In this document: one piece after another, positions 1-11,573 of the stretch
Layout of the letters: the number at the start of each line of letters is the position of its first letter
Numbering within the stretch: the stretch's first letter is position 1
Assembly: GCA_022592445.1 (NCBI GenBank)
Contig: JABYQR010000065.1
Coordinates: 1 to 64,000, forward strand
Source: Cytidiella melzeri
Lineage: Eukaryota > Basidiomycota > Agaricomycetes > Polyporales > Irpicaceae
DNA: 64,000 nucleotides
Reading direction: 5' to 3'
Translations under genes and position numbers: made by a program
The notes under the pieces: model-generated
Told to the model about the DNA's origin: nothing
What the model saw: the letters and a program-made list of their open reading frames with translations, nothing else
Databases searched by the model: none

Positions 1-366
1 AGTTGATCTTGTCCACCGGTATGACTTCGGCCACTCGAAAGTTACTCTGTCGGGTTTAGCACCGCTTGACCTTGTACATGCGGTGAAGTGGGCTTGAAGT
101 GACCGTGAACTTTGGAAACCATTCGACATATGCGAAGTGAGTGGCAAGTGCAGTCTTTAATTCTCCAAACAGTTGCTCTCGGTGATCATCCTTCAACAAG
201 AAGGCGACACAAACTTGCGCAATACGTAGATCTACAGAGTATTTAAGGTGAGCATTTGAACATGATATGATCAGATCATGTATAGAAAGTGAAAGTATGG
301 GAAGAAAGCTGTCAAAGGTAAATTCACCATGTTCAAGGAGAATGCGCCGCTGTCTGTTGGGTAGTC
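1..366 (-). pseudogene. Degenerate transposase C-terminal remnant, Plavaka-like
   Basis: On the minus strand a frame stays open from about 366 down to a TAA near 55. It encodes a tract containing HFAYVEWF and then HRMYKVKR. Past that stop the same frame reads RVAEVIPVDKI up to the window edge. From memory, a tract of the type AYVEWF...HxMYKV.R...VIPV..I is typical of the end of Plavaka-type (CACTA-related) transposases that are abundant in Agaricomycetes. There is no start codon, the frame has an in-frame stop and it runs off the window, so I read it as a broken copy. The family assignment rests on a short stretch and is tentative. Confidence 0.4.
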
Positions 367-1215
367 AGTGGCAAGCAATTGGGTATAGCCATAGCTACCA
401 CATATTTACCGACTGATGAGCCCAAGAGTTTCTCTGATTTGAACGCCGTTGTGAATGCGCCTCGGAGAACATTTGCGGTTCTAGTAACATCATGTGAGCA
501 GTAAAGACCTCTGGCGCGGTCCCAAGTCCGCCATACCCCACGGCGCAGTCTGACACTGGAATTGCATGAGTGTGGTGATAAAATCCGCATGGGCACTCGC
601 CTCGTCAGCATCACCGAAATCGTGAATTCGAAAGCACAGAACTCGTGCTTGGGCTGGACGAAGAGTCACGTACTACACTGCAGTCTCGACTTGTCGTTCC
701 TGAGGTCTGCGCGTCGCAGGGGACGCTGGGATAGGAACCCTTTGTTAACCGCGGCTGTGATCCATATTCTGTATCTCAACCAGCAAATCCTTTAATTGGT
801 GATAGCAGTTTTGTATGCGTGTGGTTGAAGCCGGGCACCGTTTCAGCACTACAGCATGAGCTAAATGAGCTAGCTGGAAGGCCTGCAGTCAGTGAAGTGT
901 ACACATATCAGAGTCTGACGCTCACGTGTATGCATATCTCACCAATACAACTGTGTGTAGTACATTGTACAGTTTTATTGTCTTGCCATTGGTGACTGTG
1001 TACGCTGTCTGGATTATTGTCACAACAGTCATCATAGTGGTGGTACAACGGAGAGATAGTTAGCGCGCATAGTTCGGCAACTTTGTGTCGGACGACACCA
1101 ACCAGTCACCAACCACCGCAGCTCTGCGCCAGTGCGCCTGGCAAGTCTCAAGTTTTCTCCCCTCACCGACCACAAAGAAGGCTATTTAGCGTGTAGGCCG
1201 ACTACTGAATTCGCG
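367..1215. other. Intergenic; no gene recognised
   Basis: Only short unconvincing frames are present. The last 100 bases should hold the promoter and leader of the downstream CPSF73 gene. I see no clear TATA box. Confidence 0.5.
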
Positions 1216-4200
1216 ATGGCTGATGTGCCGACTCTGAGCATAACTCTTCTCGGCGCTGGCCAGGAGGTCGGTCGCTCATGCTGCGTTCTGCAATACCGAG
1301 GCAAGACCATCGTGTGTGACACAGGCGTGCATCCTGCTTACAGTGGAATGGCCTCTCTGCCTTTTATTGACGAGCTGGACTGGAGCACGGTCGACGTTAT
1401 ACTGATCACCCAGTATGTCCTCCGTCCTCAGTGCCACTATTTCCCTGACACTACGGTCTGAAGCTTTCATCTGGACCACGCTGCAGCTCTTACATATATA
1501 ATGGAAAAAGTGCGTTCGCTGTCCTTGCTAACTATTTGGGCTCATTCCGTTGTACCCTCTAGACCAACTTCAAAGATGGCAAGGGCAAAGTCTACATGAC
1601 GCATCCGACAAAAGCCCTCCACAAATTCATGATGCAAGACTTTGTTCGCATGGGGTAAGTTCAGTTATCGTTGCCAATGGGCCATGACGCTGAACATGCA
1701 TCCAAACGTCTAGCTCGTCAACTTCAGATGCCCTCTTTTCACCAATGGAACTCTCTATCTCAATGGCCGACATTATCCCTGTCTCTGCCCATCAAGTCAT
1801 CTCGCCCTGTGCTGGTGTGACTTTTACGCCGTACCATGCGGGTCACGTTCTCGGTGCTTGCATGTTTCTCATTGACATAGCCGGACTGAAGATTCTTTAC
1901 ACTGGCGATTACTCGAGAGAGGAAGATCGGCATCTCGTGAAAGCCGAGATACCTCCTATTCGGCCTGATGTGTTGATTGTCGAGAGTACTTACGGCGTGC
2001 AGACCCTTGAAGGCAGGGAAGAGAAGGAACTTCGATTCACCAGTCTTGTACATTCTATCATACGCCGTGGTGGCCACGTACTTCTTCCCACTTTTGCTCT
2101 CGGCCGCGCACAAGAGCTGCTACTCATTTTGGACGAGTACTGGAAGAAACACCCAGACCTCCACAATGTGCCTATCTACTACGCCTCAAGTCTCGCCAGG
2201 AAATGCATGGCTGTTTATCAAACTTACATTCACACTATGAACGCAAACGTGCGATCAAGGTTCGCAAAACGTGATAATCCATTCATTTTCTCGTGAGTCG
2301 CTACTACATTTATTGACAATGAAACTCTGTCCGACAACCACCTTCTAGTCACGTCTCGAATGTTCCTCAAAGCCGAGGTTGGGAACGCAAGATTGCGGAA
2401 GGCCCACCCTGCGTTGTTCTTGCTAGTCCTGGATTCATGACAAATGGACCAAGCCGCGAACTCCTGGAGCTATGGGCGCCCGACTCGCGGAACGGCATCG
2501 TCATCACTGGTTATTCCATAGAAGGCACAATGGCGAGGGTGAGTGCACACTACAGTCTATGGAGGGGCCGGTCACGTAGCATGCATTTTCTTGTATGTAC
2601 ACCGAGAACAGAACGAACGAAAGCTTTTTTGCACCACCACCGTCCCCAAGTTCCTTGAGCCCATGCGACATGCCTCGTTGTCCTGATTCGAATATGGTAA
2701 CTCATCCTCATCCCTCTAGGACATTCAAAACGAACCGGATGAGATCATCTCTGTCAAGGGACACCCTATCCCTCGCAAGGCTTCGGTCGATGAAATTTCA
2801 TTCAGCGCTCACGTCGACTACTCGCAGAACTCTGAGTTCATTGAAGCAGTGCAAGCCCAGCATATCGTGAGTGCTCTGGCCGTCGTGCGAGGCTCTCCAC
2901 TGATTACCTCGACCTATTCAGGTTCTCGTCCATGGAGAGCAGACGGCCATGGGAAGATTGAAAGCTGCGATGCAGGACCGTTACAAGACCCGAGACGAAG
3001 ATGTCAAGATCCATACTCCGCGCAACCTTGAGCCTCTGGAGCTTACATTCCGTGGAGAACGTGTCGCAAAGGTACCTTAACTTTTTACAACACTTTCTAA
3101 AGATTGCCCATTGGCTGACTGTGTTACTTTAAAGGCTATCGGTACTCTTGCTGCAAGACCGCCGCAATCCAACGACATAGTGACTGGCCTCCTGGTATCG
3201 AAGGACTACTCGTATACTCTCCTCGACCCGCGCGACCTCCGTGACTTTGCGGGCCTGACGACGTGCATCGTCACTCAAAGACAGAAGATCGCGCTGGGTG
3301 TCGGTTGGGACCTTGTGCGGTGGCATCTAGAGGGGATGTATGGTAAGGTGGAGGAAGGTCTTGACAAGGACGGGGTTTCGACATTGCGAGTGCGTACCTA
3401 GTGGATTGTGTACGCGTGATCCTTGACCGTCAAGTTTCAACAGGTGATGAGTGCGGTCGACGTCAAGCAGATGTCAGAGCACGAACTGGTTCTCGAGTGG
3501 GACTCGAGCGCGAGTAACGACATGATCGCAGACTCGACCCTGGCGCTTATTACAGGTATTGACAAGAGTCCAGCTTCCGTCAAACGTATGTGATCTCTCT
3601 CTTGGCTGTTTTCATAACTCTACGAAAATTCAGCGTATGATTCGTCTCTTTTTCAGTCACTACAACTCCCCACTCGCACTCGCACTCGCCATCCCATCCC
3701 CACCCACATGCGGACATCGACGACAAAACCGCCGAAAAAGTCCGTATTCAACGCCTCGCAATGTTCCTCGAAGCCCACTTTGGCGAAGTCGAACTACACA
3801 TGCCCGAAGACCCCTCCTCGTCGAACGAGCCACCAGAGCAAGGGGAAGAGGCGAATCAGGAACCGGCGTTGCTCGTGACCCTGGACGACGCTGATGCAGC
3901 TATCATGCTTGGGTCCATGGTGTGTCTATGTTTCTTGATACTCACTGCGATGCTGATAGGTCGGATTCGACGTGGCACAGACGGTGACGAGCTCGAGTGA
4001 GTCGTTAAGGAAACGCGTCGAGGCTGTACTAGACATGGCGTTGTCCACGGTTAGCTCGCTCGATGAGGCGTTCACTGCCACGCCTGCTGTTCTACCAGCG
4101 GACGGCGGGGAGGCTGGTGAACGGGAAAGCGAAGGGGCAAGAGACGACAATCTAGTCGGTAATGAGGTAGGTGATATTGCGAGCTCGGGACGTGTAGACG

Positions 4201-4421
4201 CAGAGGTTCCTGGATCTTCTACTCAGCACCCTAAAGAGGCTAAAGACGGCATGACTGCGGCGGGCGGTGTTATGCAGGAGGGAAAACAGGGGACGGCAGA
4301 CCAAGAAGGGAAGAACTTTGATGACGCCACTGAGGAAACTTCTGCAACAGCCGAGAATGGCATGCCTGGGCGAGATGGTGAGGGGCAAGCTGCTGAGCAA
4401 AGTACAGAAGCTCAGACATGA
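1216..4421 (+). CDS. YSH1: CPSF73/Ysh1 mRNA 3'-end processing endonuclease
   Basis: This is the metallo-beta-lactamase/beta-CASP endonuclease that cuts pre-mRNA at the poly(A) site inside the nuclear cleavage and polyadenylation factor. I reconstruct eleven exons: 1216-1412, 1464-1509, 1563-1654, 1714-2292, 2349-2538, 2720-2866, 2922-3071, 3135-3389, 3444-3585, 3657-3919 and 3960-4421, giving about 840 aa. The start gives MADVPTL followed by the family hallmark [10 protein letters not shown]. The zinc-binding HFHLDH motif (aa 66-71) is rebuilt across intron 1. [50 protein letters not shown] and LVHGEQ follow in canonical order, so the enzyme looks active. The C-terminal CPSF73-type domain is interrupted by a His/Ser/Pro-rich stretch around 3660-3710 and ends in an acidic low-complexity tail of about 130 aa, which makes it longer than the human (684 aa) and yeast (779 aa) proteins. 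Confidence 0.93.
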
Positions 4422-5134
4422 CATGCATGACATTCGTTTATTCCGTCGCTGTCACTTGCGCGGTATACACTCACATTGTATTTTGTAGACGAAATCGCTG
4501 CACTTATACTACGAGGTTCTGTGCTGGTGCTAGCACACGTCTTTGAGTTCATTACCAATACCAGTAGCGCAGCACTAATCTCTGAAATAGTACACATACA
4601 GATATCGTAAGGTCAAAGGGCTGCAGCTGATACTACATAAAAGCAAGGGGCTCACCGGGAGTTACAATTGGAGCTTTTTCAATCACAGAGAACATTGACA
4701 GAGCTCGGGGTTACGACGAGCCCTCGCTGCGCCGTAGCGAGCTAGATTCTATACCTTTTAGCTTGTAAATGACTACAACGGGCGGTGTCACGAAGGTAGA
4801 AGAACCTGAGGGACAAGGGCTTCTTCACCAGAATCCTGTGCCAGTTTAAAGCGAGTCAAGCTTGCGCGTGTACTACAGCTGTATGTGCACACCTACTGGC
4901 TTGATTCTTAGAATTGATGAAGAAACAAGAGGAAGAGAAAGCAGAAACGGAACAGAGAATACCGCCCGCAAATTCATAGTAATTTGGAATACATTCATTC
5001 CGAAGTAGCACTCAGCCCTGATGTACTTGCCCATGGACTTGTACTCCAGTGCACATCACGCACGGAACCTCATGCATAGTGCTTTGAGCCGTTGCCAACG
5101 TAGTCCAACTGAGGTACCAATACCAACATAGTAA
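4422..5134. other. Intergenic between convergent CPSF73 and SSP1
   Basis: This should contain the 3' ends of two convergent genes. I recognise no coding region, RNA gene or repeat here. Confidence 0.5.
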
Positions 5135-5608
5135 CTACTCTTGTCCAAGTGACGGATTCCACGCAATATACTTCACGTCTGACGTCTGCAACCCCTCGGC
5201 GTGCGCTTTGGCCAGCTGCCGCGCGGCCTGTACTTCCGAGGCTGTGTACTGGTATGTCTGATCTCCAACTTCCAGTTTCCAGCTAGGCTTTCCATCCGAC
5301 TCGGAGCGTACCAGCCTCTCAACATTGTCGAGCAAAATTTCTCGCTCTCCATTTGGTAAGTTCTTGAGTGGTGAGTAATCAATTATTTTCTCTGCATGTG
5401 GTGTTAGGATCTCGCCCTGGACGGGTCCGCGTTTGATCTGGTGAGCGACATGCATAACGGGAATGTCGCCTGGGCCTGTGCTTGGTTTGGGGTTGACAGA
5501 GTTGCGGGGTTCTGTACTGCTGTACGGGAGGGCAAACACAGTAACTGTTGGGAATGCACCAGTGACAATGGCAGTGAACAAAATGAGAGGGTGCCACGAG
5601 AACCGCAT
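5135..5608 (-). CDS. Small secreted protein SSP1, KR-processed family
   Basis: This is an intronless 157-aa frame. It starts with a hydrophobic signal peptide of about 26 residues that ends in a FALPY motif, where the other family members have SAIPY. HQIKR follows, with the dibasic KR at residues 59-60, a likely site for a Kex2-type Golgi protease. The remaining 97 residues are hydrophilic and contain no cysteine. The C-terminal part has an ASEVQAARQLAKAHAEGL stretch that parallels the (G/A)P.(S/E)GA..E..A.W motif of SSP2-4. The gene belongs to a four-member family in this window and has the shared distal element, TATA module and 5'-UTR intron. I recognise no known family, so the function is unknown. 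Secretion and processing are inferred from sequence alone. Confidence 0.8.
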   Translation of the reverse strand: MRFSWHPLILFTAIVTGAFPTVTVFALPYSSTEPRNSVNPKPSTGPGDIPVMHVAHQIKRGPVQGEILTPHAEKIIDYSPLKNLPNGEREILLDNVERLVRSESDGKPSWKLEVGDQTYQYTASEVQAARQLAKAHAEGLQTSDVKYIAWNPSLGQE

Positions 5609-5664
5609 GATGGTATAGGATCAGTATGGTTTGGGAAGGTTTGGTAAGACAGCAAAATGGCTAG

Positions 5665-5731
5665 CTTTCAGAACAATGTCAGTACAATGACCCAACCCAA
5701 GTGCATTGATTGCAGACAATAATGTACTTAC
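5665..5731 (-). other. 5'-UTR intron of SSP1
   Basis: The donor reads CACTGGTTG|GTAAGTACAT and the acceptor GAAAG|CTAGCCAT, giving 67 bases. The same borders occur upstream of SSP2, SSP3 and SSP4. The intron interior also keeps TTGTCT and GGGTCATTGTACTG-like blocks, which is unusual for a plain spacer. Confidence 0.75.
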
Positions 5732-5793
5732 CAACCAGTGCTGGACAATAAGCAGATTGGAGGTGATGGCGGTTTGTTGAGGTATGAGAATGG

Positions 5794-5840
5794 TGGCAAG
5801 GGCCATTATACATTCCATATTCAAGTGTTTCATGTGCACT
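5794..5840 (-). promoter_or_regulatory. SSP1 proximal promoter module with TATA box
   Basis: Read on the minus strand this gives GTGCACATGAAACAC, then TGTATAATGG, then CCCTTGCC. The same order (TGCACATGAAACA, TATA, GCCCcTTGC) occurs upstream of the other three SSP genes at a similar distance. Confidence 0.65.
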
Positions 5841-5912
5841 ACTGATGAAACAAACAGTACATGCACAGCAGAGGTACAGTTGCTAAAAATAGTAAAAATG
5901 TCTTGGGCCAGC

Positions 5913-5955
5913 TCCTGGAGGAGGAGTTTCAATGGTTAGTTACCTGTGATGTAAC
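5913..5955 (-). promoter_or_regulatory. SSP1 distal upstream element
   Basis: On the minus strand this contains TAACTAACCATTGAAACTCC. It lies about 305 bases upstream of the SSP1 start codon. Close matches sit about 280-360 bases upstream of SSP2, SSP3 and SSP4. The spacing and conservation suggest a shared transcription-factor site or a shared promoter origin. Confidence 0.6.
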
Positions 5956-6597
5956 AATGATTCAAGTTGGGCTGTGTTGTTTTGTGAGCTATATCAAATG
6001 ATAAAGTGTATGAAACACCTCACGTTCTTACAACAAACAACCAGCCGTGATGGCACATGATGAGACAAGTGTTGTTATTTATACTTTTCGGTATGTTCAT
6101 CGGGCATGGACACTCACGTTTGTTTGCACGTTCTTTTTATGGACTTCAAGACCGTCGTGGCGTAGGTACTATATAGTAGTTTGCTTAGGTAATCACGCAT
6201 ATATCGTACCAGCTAACGGACTTGCGAACCTCAGTTTCCTCACTTTATTCGAGGCTGACTGAGGTACGCCTTATACACAGTTCTTTGTTCATCCAGTAGT
6301 CAACTTGTTGTAGTCTATCTACGCTTCGCGTACTACAGTCCGAGTCGCTCGTAACCCTCCAAAAACAAGGGTGGCAAAGTGTAGCATTTATTGTGGTGGC
6401 AGTTAATGTTTGACTATATTGAATTAGACGCTTAACGTACAAGCGCCGTAGTTACCGTATATAAGACTTACTCCGATCAATGCAACTCCACACACTTTTG
6501 ATCCCCAACTCCCACTGTGTGATCCCTCTCAGTCTTACTCTCTCAACACTTTCCCCTACTTGCATAGCCTTCTAACAGTTAAGCTTAAAGATACATG
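5956..6597. other. Intergenic left of the dispersed element
   Basis: AT-rich sequence with no convincing coding frame. Bases 6240-6440 resemble nothing else in the window. Confidence 0.4.
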
Positions 6598-7309
6598 AAA
6601 CAGTAGCGTTTGGTAAGCGGCAAGTACAATTCCTGAAGGTTAAATGAAATATTGATTTTTGAGTCAGATTTACAATTCCTGAAGAATGAAGAAGAATTGT
6701 TCCAGTGTGCTCCAGCACATTGATGCCTTTTCAGATGTGACCTTTTTGTCCCCCAAAGTGTGGGAATTTGATGGCAGAATACAGACAGTAACAGTGTCAA
6801 TAACAAAACAATGAATACAGCTGATGGCATCACACTGGCCTTGTTATCAGCCCTTTATAACTTTGTATCAGATCACTTTTGCAATCAAAATGCAGATTTT
6901 GATTTACACACTGCACATGGGTACAAATCTATACATATAATACACCATTGAATAGCCCTATCTTGTGGCAACATCCTGGTAGAAACATCCTGTCAATTGA
7001 AGTGGAATTGAGCAAGTGATGGCCAGTCTACTGAAAAAGGTCTCTCAGACTCAGATTCAAACTCCACTCTTGCTATGATGTCAAATTCTGGTCAGGTACA
7101 TGTGCAGCAATCTACAGACATTGCTTGCTCTCTGAACAAGGCATACAATTAGAAGACATGCCACACATAGTATTGGCTCTGAGCAAGAGTTACTAGTACT
7201 TTGGAAGCTGACTACAAATTCTCAATCCCTACATTCTTGGACAATGTAAATTTGTGGCTGCATTAGTAGTGAGTACTGTATCTGATTGTTTCACAAAGTT
7301 TAACAACTG

Positions 7310-7970
7310 TGAGTTGCTCTTTAAGCAGGAGTTACAATCAGAACACAGCCTGTGGCAGTTCCAATGAGGGTGAGGCAGTTCAGACATCAACAGTACATGG
7401 TTGCATTAGCAGCAAGCACTGCATTAGATTGTTGCACAAAGTTCTACAACCATTAGTTGCTCTCTAACAAGGAGTTAAAATCAGAACATAGCCTGTGGCA
7501 GTTCTGATGGGGCTGAGGCAGTTCAGACATCAGCAGGCCATGGTTGCATCACCATAGAGCACTGCCTTTGATTCTTCCATACAGTCTCACAACCACCAGT
7601 TGCCCCATAAGCAGGAGTTACAATCAGAACATAGCCTGTGGCAGCTCTGATGGGGGTGAGGCAATGCAGACATCAGCTAGACATGGTTTCATCAGCAGCC
7701 AGTGCTGCTTTCAATTGGTCCACAAAATTTCACAACCATTAGCTGCTCTCTAAGGAGGAGTTACAATCAGAGCACACCCTGTGGCAGTTTGAGTGGGGCT
7801 GAGGCAGTTCAGACATCAACAGGACATAGTTGCATCAGCAGCAAGCACTGTATTTGATTGTTCTACAAAGTCTCACAACTACTAGTGGCTCTATAAGCAG
7901 GAGTTACAATCAGAACACAGCCTGTGGCAGTTTCAATGGAGATGAGACAGTTCATACATCAACAGGACAC
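7310..7970. repeat. Tandem array of ~143-bp units in copy A
   Basis: About five degenerate units each contain GAGTTACAATCAGAACA, CCTGTGGCAG, CAGTTCAGACATCAACAGG and GGTTGCATCAGCAGCAAGC. The GAGTTA box recurs near 7330, 7472, 7615, 7759 and 7901. There is no consistent open frame across units. Confidence 0.85.
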
Positions 7971-8726
7971 ATGTAACTTGCTGTGGGAGTCAATCTAATG
8001 AGACACCCTCAAGCCCTTCATTTCTCAAGCAAGCAATTTGCTGTCATCACCAGTGAGCACTGCACAAGATTCATGATAAGATATATGAAGCCCCTTGCCA
8101 CCATTGGTGACTACCCTCATCAATTTATGGTTCATTTTCCTGCAACCAAACTTATCATCCGTAGTACAGTCACTTTATCCCAGATCAAGTTGCCTATCAA
8201 CAGTGTCACCAATAGCAAATGCCTGTAATACAGTCAATATTGATGACCAGATGGCTTGGCAAGGTCCTTACCAGGAACAGAGTTGTTTACTCAGGTTCTT
8301 TTTGGTAGCACAGTCACAGATGCAATTAACTATTTCGTGCTATATGATTTATTCAATTTGCTATCAATAACATAATCACTTGCAACCCTGCTCCTGCAGT
8401 TTACCAAATTGTATCTAGAATATTTAACATAGCTCAACACCATTAAGAAGAAGACACATGTCAAACAATCTTTATCTCCATGCTCTACTCCACAAACTTG
8501 TACATGTTTGAATTCTGTACTCACACCCATTGTTGCACTTCAAACAATACAGCACAGTCGCTCTTCTTTCATAAATAATTGTGTGCTCTAGTGAAGACAA
8601 ACTACTAACTTACTATACATCAATTATTGAAGAAGCCATTCCTAACACAATTACTTGTTCAGGCTGCTACCAGCACCAAGTTTACTTACAAATCTGGCTC
8701 AAAAAGTGATATTTCATTCAATGTTC

Positions 8727-9483
8727 TGTCACGGAGACGAGGCTCGACGCAACTAAAAGGGACACGATGTGGAAGACGACAAAGAGGTGGTGGCAGGCTT
8801 GAAGCACAATGCTTTCACCAGCTATCAAACTTTATGCAAGTTGCTAGCCCAGTAAAGACCAAGTTAGTATTGTGACTACCAGCTATGTAGTACAAGAGGG
8901 GGTTGCTTACCTAGCCCAGTAAAGACCAAGAGATCGAGATGGGGGGCTAGGAGCGTACATGCAGCAGTATATATAGACTTCAGGGACCTGCGCACAGACC
9001 ATGTTGAGGGCAGGCTTTGCAAGAAGCCGTGTGAACAAAGAACAAAAGAACTACCTAAAGGAGAACAATAGCTATTGTCTACATCTTGCCAAGAACTCTA
9101 CCCGTGAGAGAATCTATCTAAAAGGAGACCAACTATTGTATTCCATTCCCACACCTGTGAGAACATCCTTCCATAAAGAGAACAATAAGGAAAGAACAAA
9201 TGGAGTCCATGTGGACGTCATCTATGACATCAAACCCTAGCTATGGGCTGAGCCACGTGGTTGTAGCCATGTGGTCTTACTTAAGCTAAGTCACATGCCA
9301 GTGTGACGTAGTAGCAAGTAATGTGACCGTGTGGAGCGTCTAAGCCACGTGATACGGGCGCTTAATAGACGTGCAAAGGAGTTTGTGCAGAGAAGGTTGC
9401 AACTGCGCTGCAGCCCGGAGTTTTATAGATAAAAACAAGAGGTAAATTGCAAAAATTAAGGGCTAGTCGGGCCATCCACGACA
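8727..9483. mobile_element. Solo LTR, Ty3/Gypsy-like, with 5-bp TSD
   Basis: The 757-base insert starts TGTCACGGAGAC and ends CCACGACA. It is flanked on both sides by TGTTC (8722-8726 and 9484-9488), a perfect 5-bp target duplication. Deleting the insert and one TGTTC restores the uninterrupted right end seen in copies B and C of the dispersed element. Inside are a TATA motif (CAGTATATATAGA near 8970) and a direct repeat of TAGCCCAGTAAAGACCAAG. The TGTCAC...GACA ends are common for Ty3-type LTRs. No internal coding region remains, so it is the product of LTR-LTR recombination. Confidence 0.85.
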
Positions 9484-9535
9484 TGTTCAAGAATTGTACT
9501 TGCCGCTTTCCAGCCTTGCTAACGCTAGTGACAGA

Positions 9536-11022
9536 GCACTGCATCTGAAATTGTTCCACAAAGTTTCACAGCCACTAGTTGCCTTCTGAACAAGAGTTAC
9601 AATCAGAACAAAGCCTGTGGCAGTTTTAATGGGAACAAGGCTGTTCAGACATCAACGGGATGTGGTTGCATCAGCAGCAAACACTGCATCTGAGATTGTT
9701 CTACAATGTTTCACAGTCACTGGTTGCCTTCTAAACAAGAGTTACAATCAGAACAAAGCCTGTGGCAGTTTTAATGGGAACAAGGCTGTTCAGACATCAA
9801 CGGGATGTGGTTGCATCAGCAGCAAACACTGCATCTGAGATTGTTCTACAATGTTTCACAGTCACTGGTTGCCTTCTAAACAAGAGTTACAATCAGAACA
9901 CAGCCTGTGGCAGTTTTAATGGGGACAAGGCTGTTCAGACATCAACAGGATGTGGTTGCATCAGCAGCAAGCACTGCCTTTGATTGTTTCATAAAGTTTC
10001 ACAGCCACTAGTTGCTCTCCAAGAAGGAGTTACACAGCCTGTGACAGTTCTAATGGGGCTGAGGCAGTTCATACATCACCAGGATGTGGTTGCATCAGCA
10101 TTGAGCTCTGCCTTTGATTCTTTCACAAAGTTTCTCAACCACTAGTTGCTCCCTAAGCAGTAGTTACAATCACCGCACAGCCTGTGGCAGCTTGAATGGG
10201 GGTGAGGCAGTTCAGACATCAACAGGACACATGTATCATGTTCTAGCACTTGATCTCATGAGACACCCTCAAGCCCTTCATTCTTGAAGCAGGTGATTCT
10301 CTAGAATCAGCAATGAACACTGCACAAGATTAATGACAAGATATATGAAGCCCCTTGCTACCATTGGTGACTACCTTTATCAATGTATGACTCCTTTTCC
10401 TGTGACCAAACTTATCAATTGTAGTACAGTCACTTCATCCCAGATTAAGTTGCTTATCAAGAGTGTTACTAATAGCAAATGCCCTTATCACAGTCAATAT
10501 TCATGCCCAGATTACTTGGCAAGGTTCTTCCCAGGAACAAAGCTGTTTACTGAGGTTCTTGTTGGTAACAAAGTCACTGAAGTAACTATATCAGGCTATA
10601 TGACTTGTTCAATTTGCTATCAGCAACATAATCACTTGTAACCATGCTCCTGCAGTTTACCCAAATTGTATCTAGATCATTTAAGATAGATCATCTAAGA
10701 TAGTTCAACACCATTACAAAGACGACGCATGTGAAACCACCTTTATCTCTATGCTCTACTCCATAAACTTGTTTTCATCCTGTACTCACACTTGTTGTTG
10801 CAATTTGAAGAATACAGCCCAGTCCTTCTTCTGTTTTGGATGAATGTATGCTCCAGTGAAGACATACCACCAACTTACTATGCATTACTCATCAAAGAAG
10901 CTTTCCACAACAGACTTAGTCAAGCTGCTACTAGCAGCAAGTTTACTTACAAATCTGGCTCAAAAAGTCATAGCTCATTCAATCTTCAAGCATTGTACTT
11001 GCCACTTGCCGGCCTTGCTAAC
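9536..11022. mobile_element. Non-autonomous element copy B, 5'-truncated
   Basis: This copy begins directly inside the tandem array (five units of about 145 bases, 9570-10230, with the GAGTTA box near 9593, 9738, 9883, 10027 and 10160). It continues through the same tail as copy A in the same orientation, including AGATATATGAAGCCCCTTGC at about 10340. It ends with ATTGTACTTGCCACTTGCCGG and CCTTGCTAAC, the right terminal repeat. A Copia LTR follows within a few bases. It has no coding potential. Confidence 0.7.
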
Positions 11023-11026
11023 ACTA

Positions 11027-11573
11027 TAACAAAGTGGAATATGTGTGCGAGGGGTAGAGGCTGTTAAGCTTCGAAGATGAGTCTTATTATTCTTGCTGCT
11101 TCAGCAGCTCTGCTTATATACATGTCTGTATCTACTTATGTAAGCGGCTACTATACATGTCTACTTCAGCTATTCTACTATATTACTAAGTGCATGACTC
11201 ATGCATGACTCATGCTATGCATGCATGACTCATTGTATGACTAGGCTCAGCACTTGTACCAGAGGCGTACATAATGAGTAAATGACTCATGCTAGTACTT
11301 GTCCTCAGATGTATGCTTTAGGCATCCTCTGGAGTCATATGTGCTTTCCATGTCATTTCCTATGCTACTAGAACACAGGCGTACATATATGTATAGTACT
11401 ACTACAACCCATATCTGTACGTCTCAGCTAATGTGATGGTTACTACTAGAGTTTCCATATACGGCTGAATAATTCCCATACTAAGACTGTGGGAACTCTG
11501 CTACCTAAAGCGTCCTTGTAATAAGGCATGGAAAACTACATATCATATCATATTATATTATATAGTTTTAACA
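11027..11573. mobile_element. Solo Copia LTR
   Basis: The sequence is nearly identical along its length to the LTR at 62154-62683, which adjoins a Copia pol gene. It differs mainly by an extra run of CATGCATGACTCAT repeats near 11200-11230. On the minus strand it starts TGTTAAAACTATATAA and ends CTTTGTTA. No pol sequence lies on either side, so it is a solo LTR. I could not find a matching target duplication. Confidence 0.85.

Larger units (their letters stand above)
6598..9535. mobile_element. Non-autonomous element with long TIRs, copy A
   Basis: The left end (about 6598-6680, with AAGCGGCAAGTACAATTCCTGAAGG) is an inverted version of the right end. The right end is split by a solo LTR into about 8650-8726 and 9489-9535. 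The two ends align over about 80 bases, giving long terminal inverted repeats. Inside lie unique AT-rich DNA and a tandem array of about 143-bp units at 7310-7970. Without the LTR and one copy of its target duplication the element is about 2.2 kb. It has no plausible gene. TA flanks both ends (GTA|GCGTT and AACGC|TAG), which could be a TA target duplication but may be chance. Copies B and C share long stretches. Confidence 0.6.

Noticed and set aside
9001..9240. 79-aa frame MLRAGFARSRVNKEQ... as a gene
   Set aside because: It lies wholly inside the solo LTR and shows no retrotransposon protein motif, so it is a chance frame.
7310..10230. Repeat array as a CRISPR-like or gene-coding repeat
   Set aside because: The genome is eukaryotic, the units are about 143 bases without short repeat plus unique spacer structure, and no frame stays open through them.
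11027..11573. Target-site duplication around the solo Copia LTR
   Set aside because: The flanks (ACACTA on the left, ACCTC on the right) do not match, and the exact LTR ends are uncertain by a few bases.
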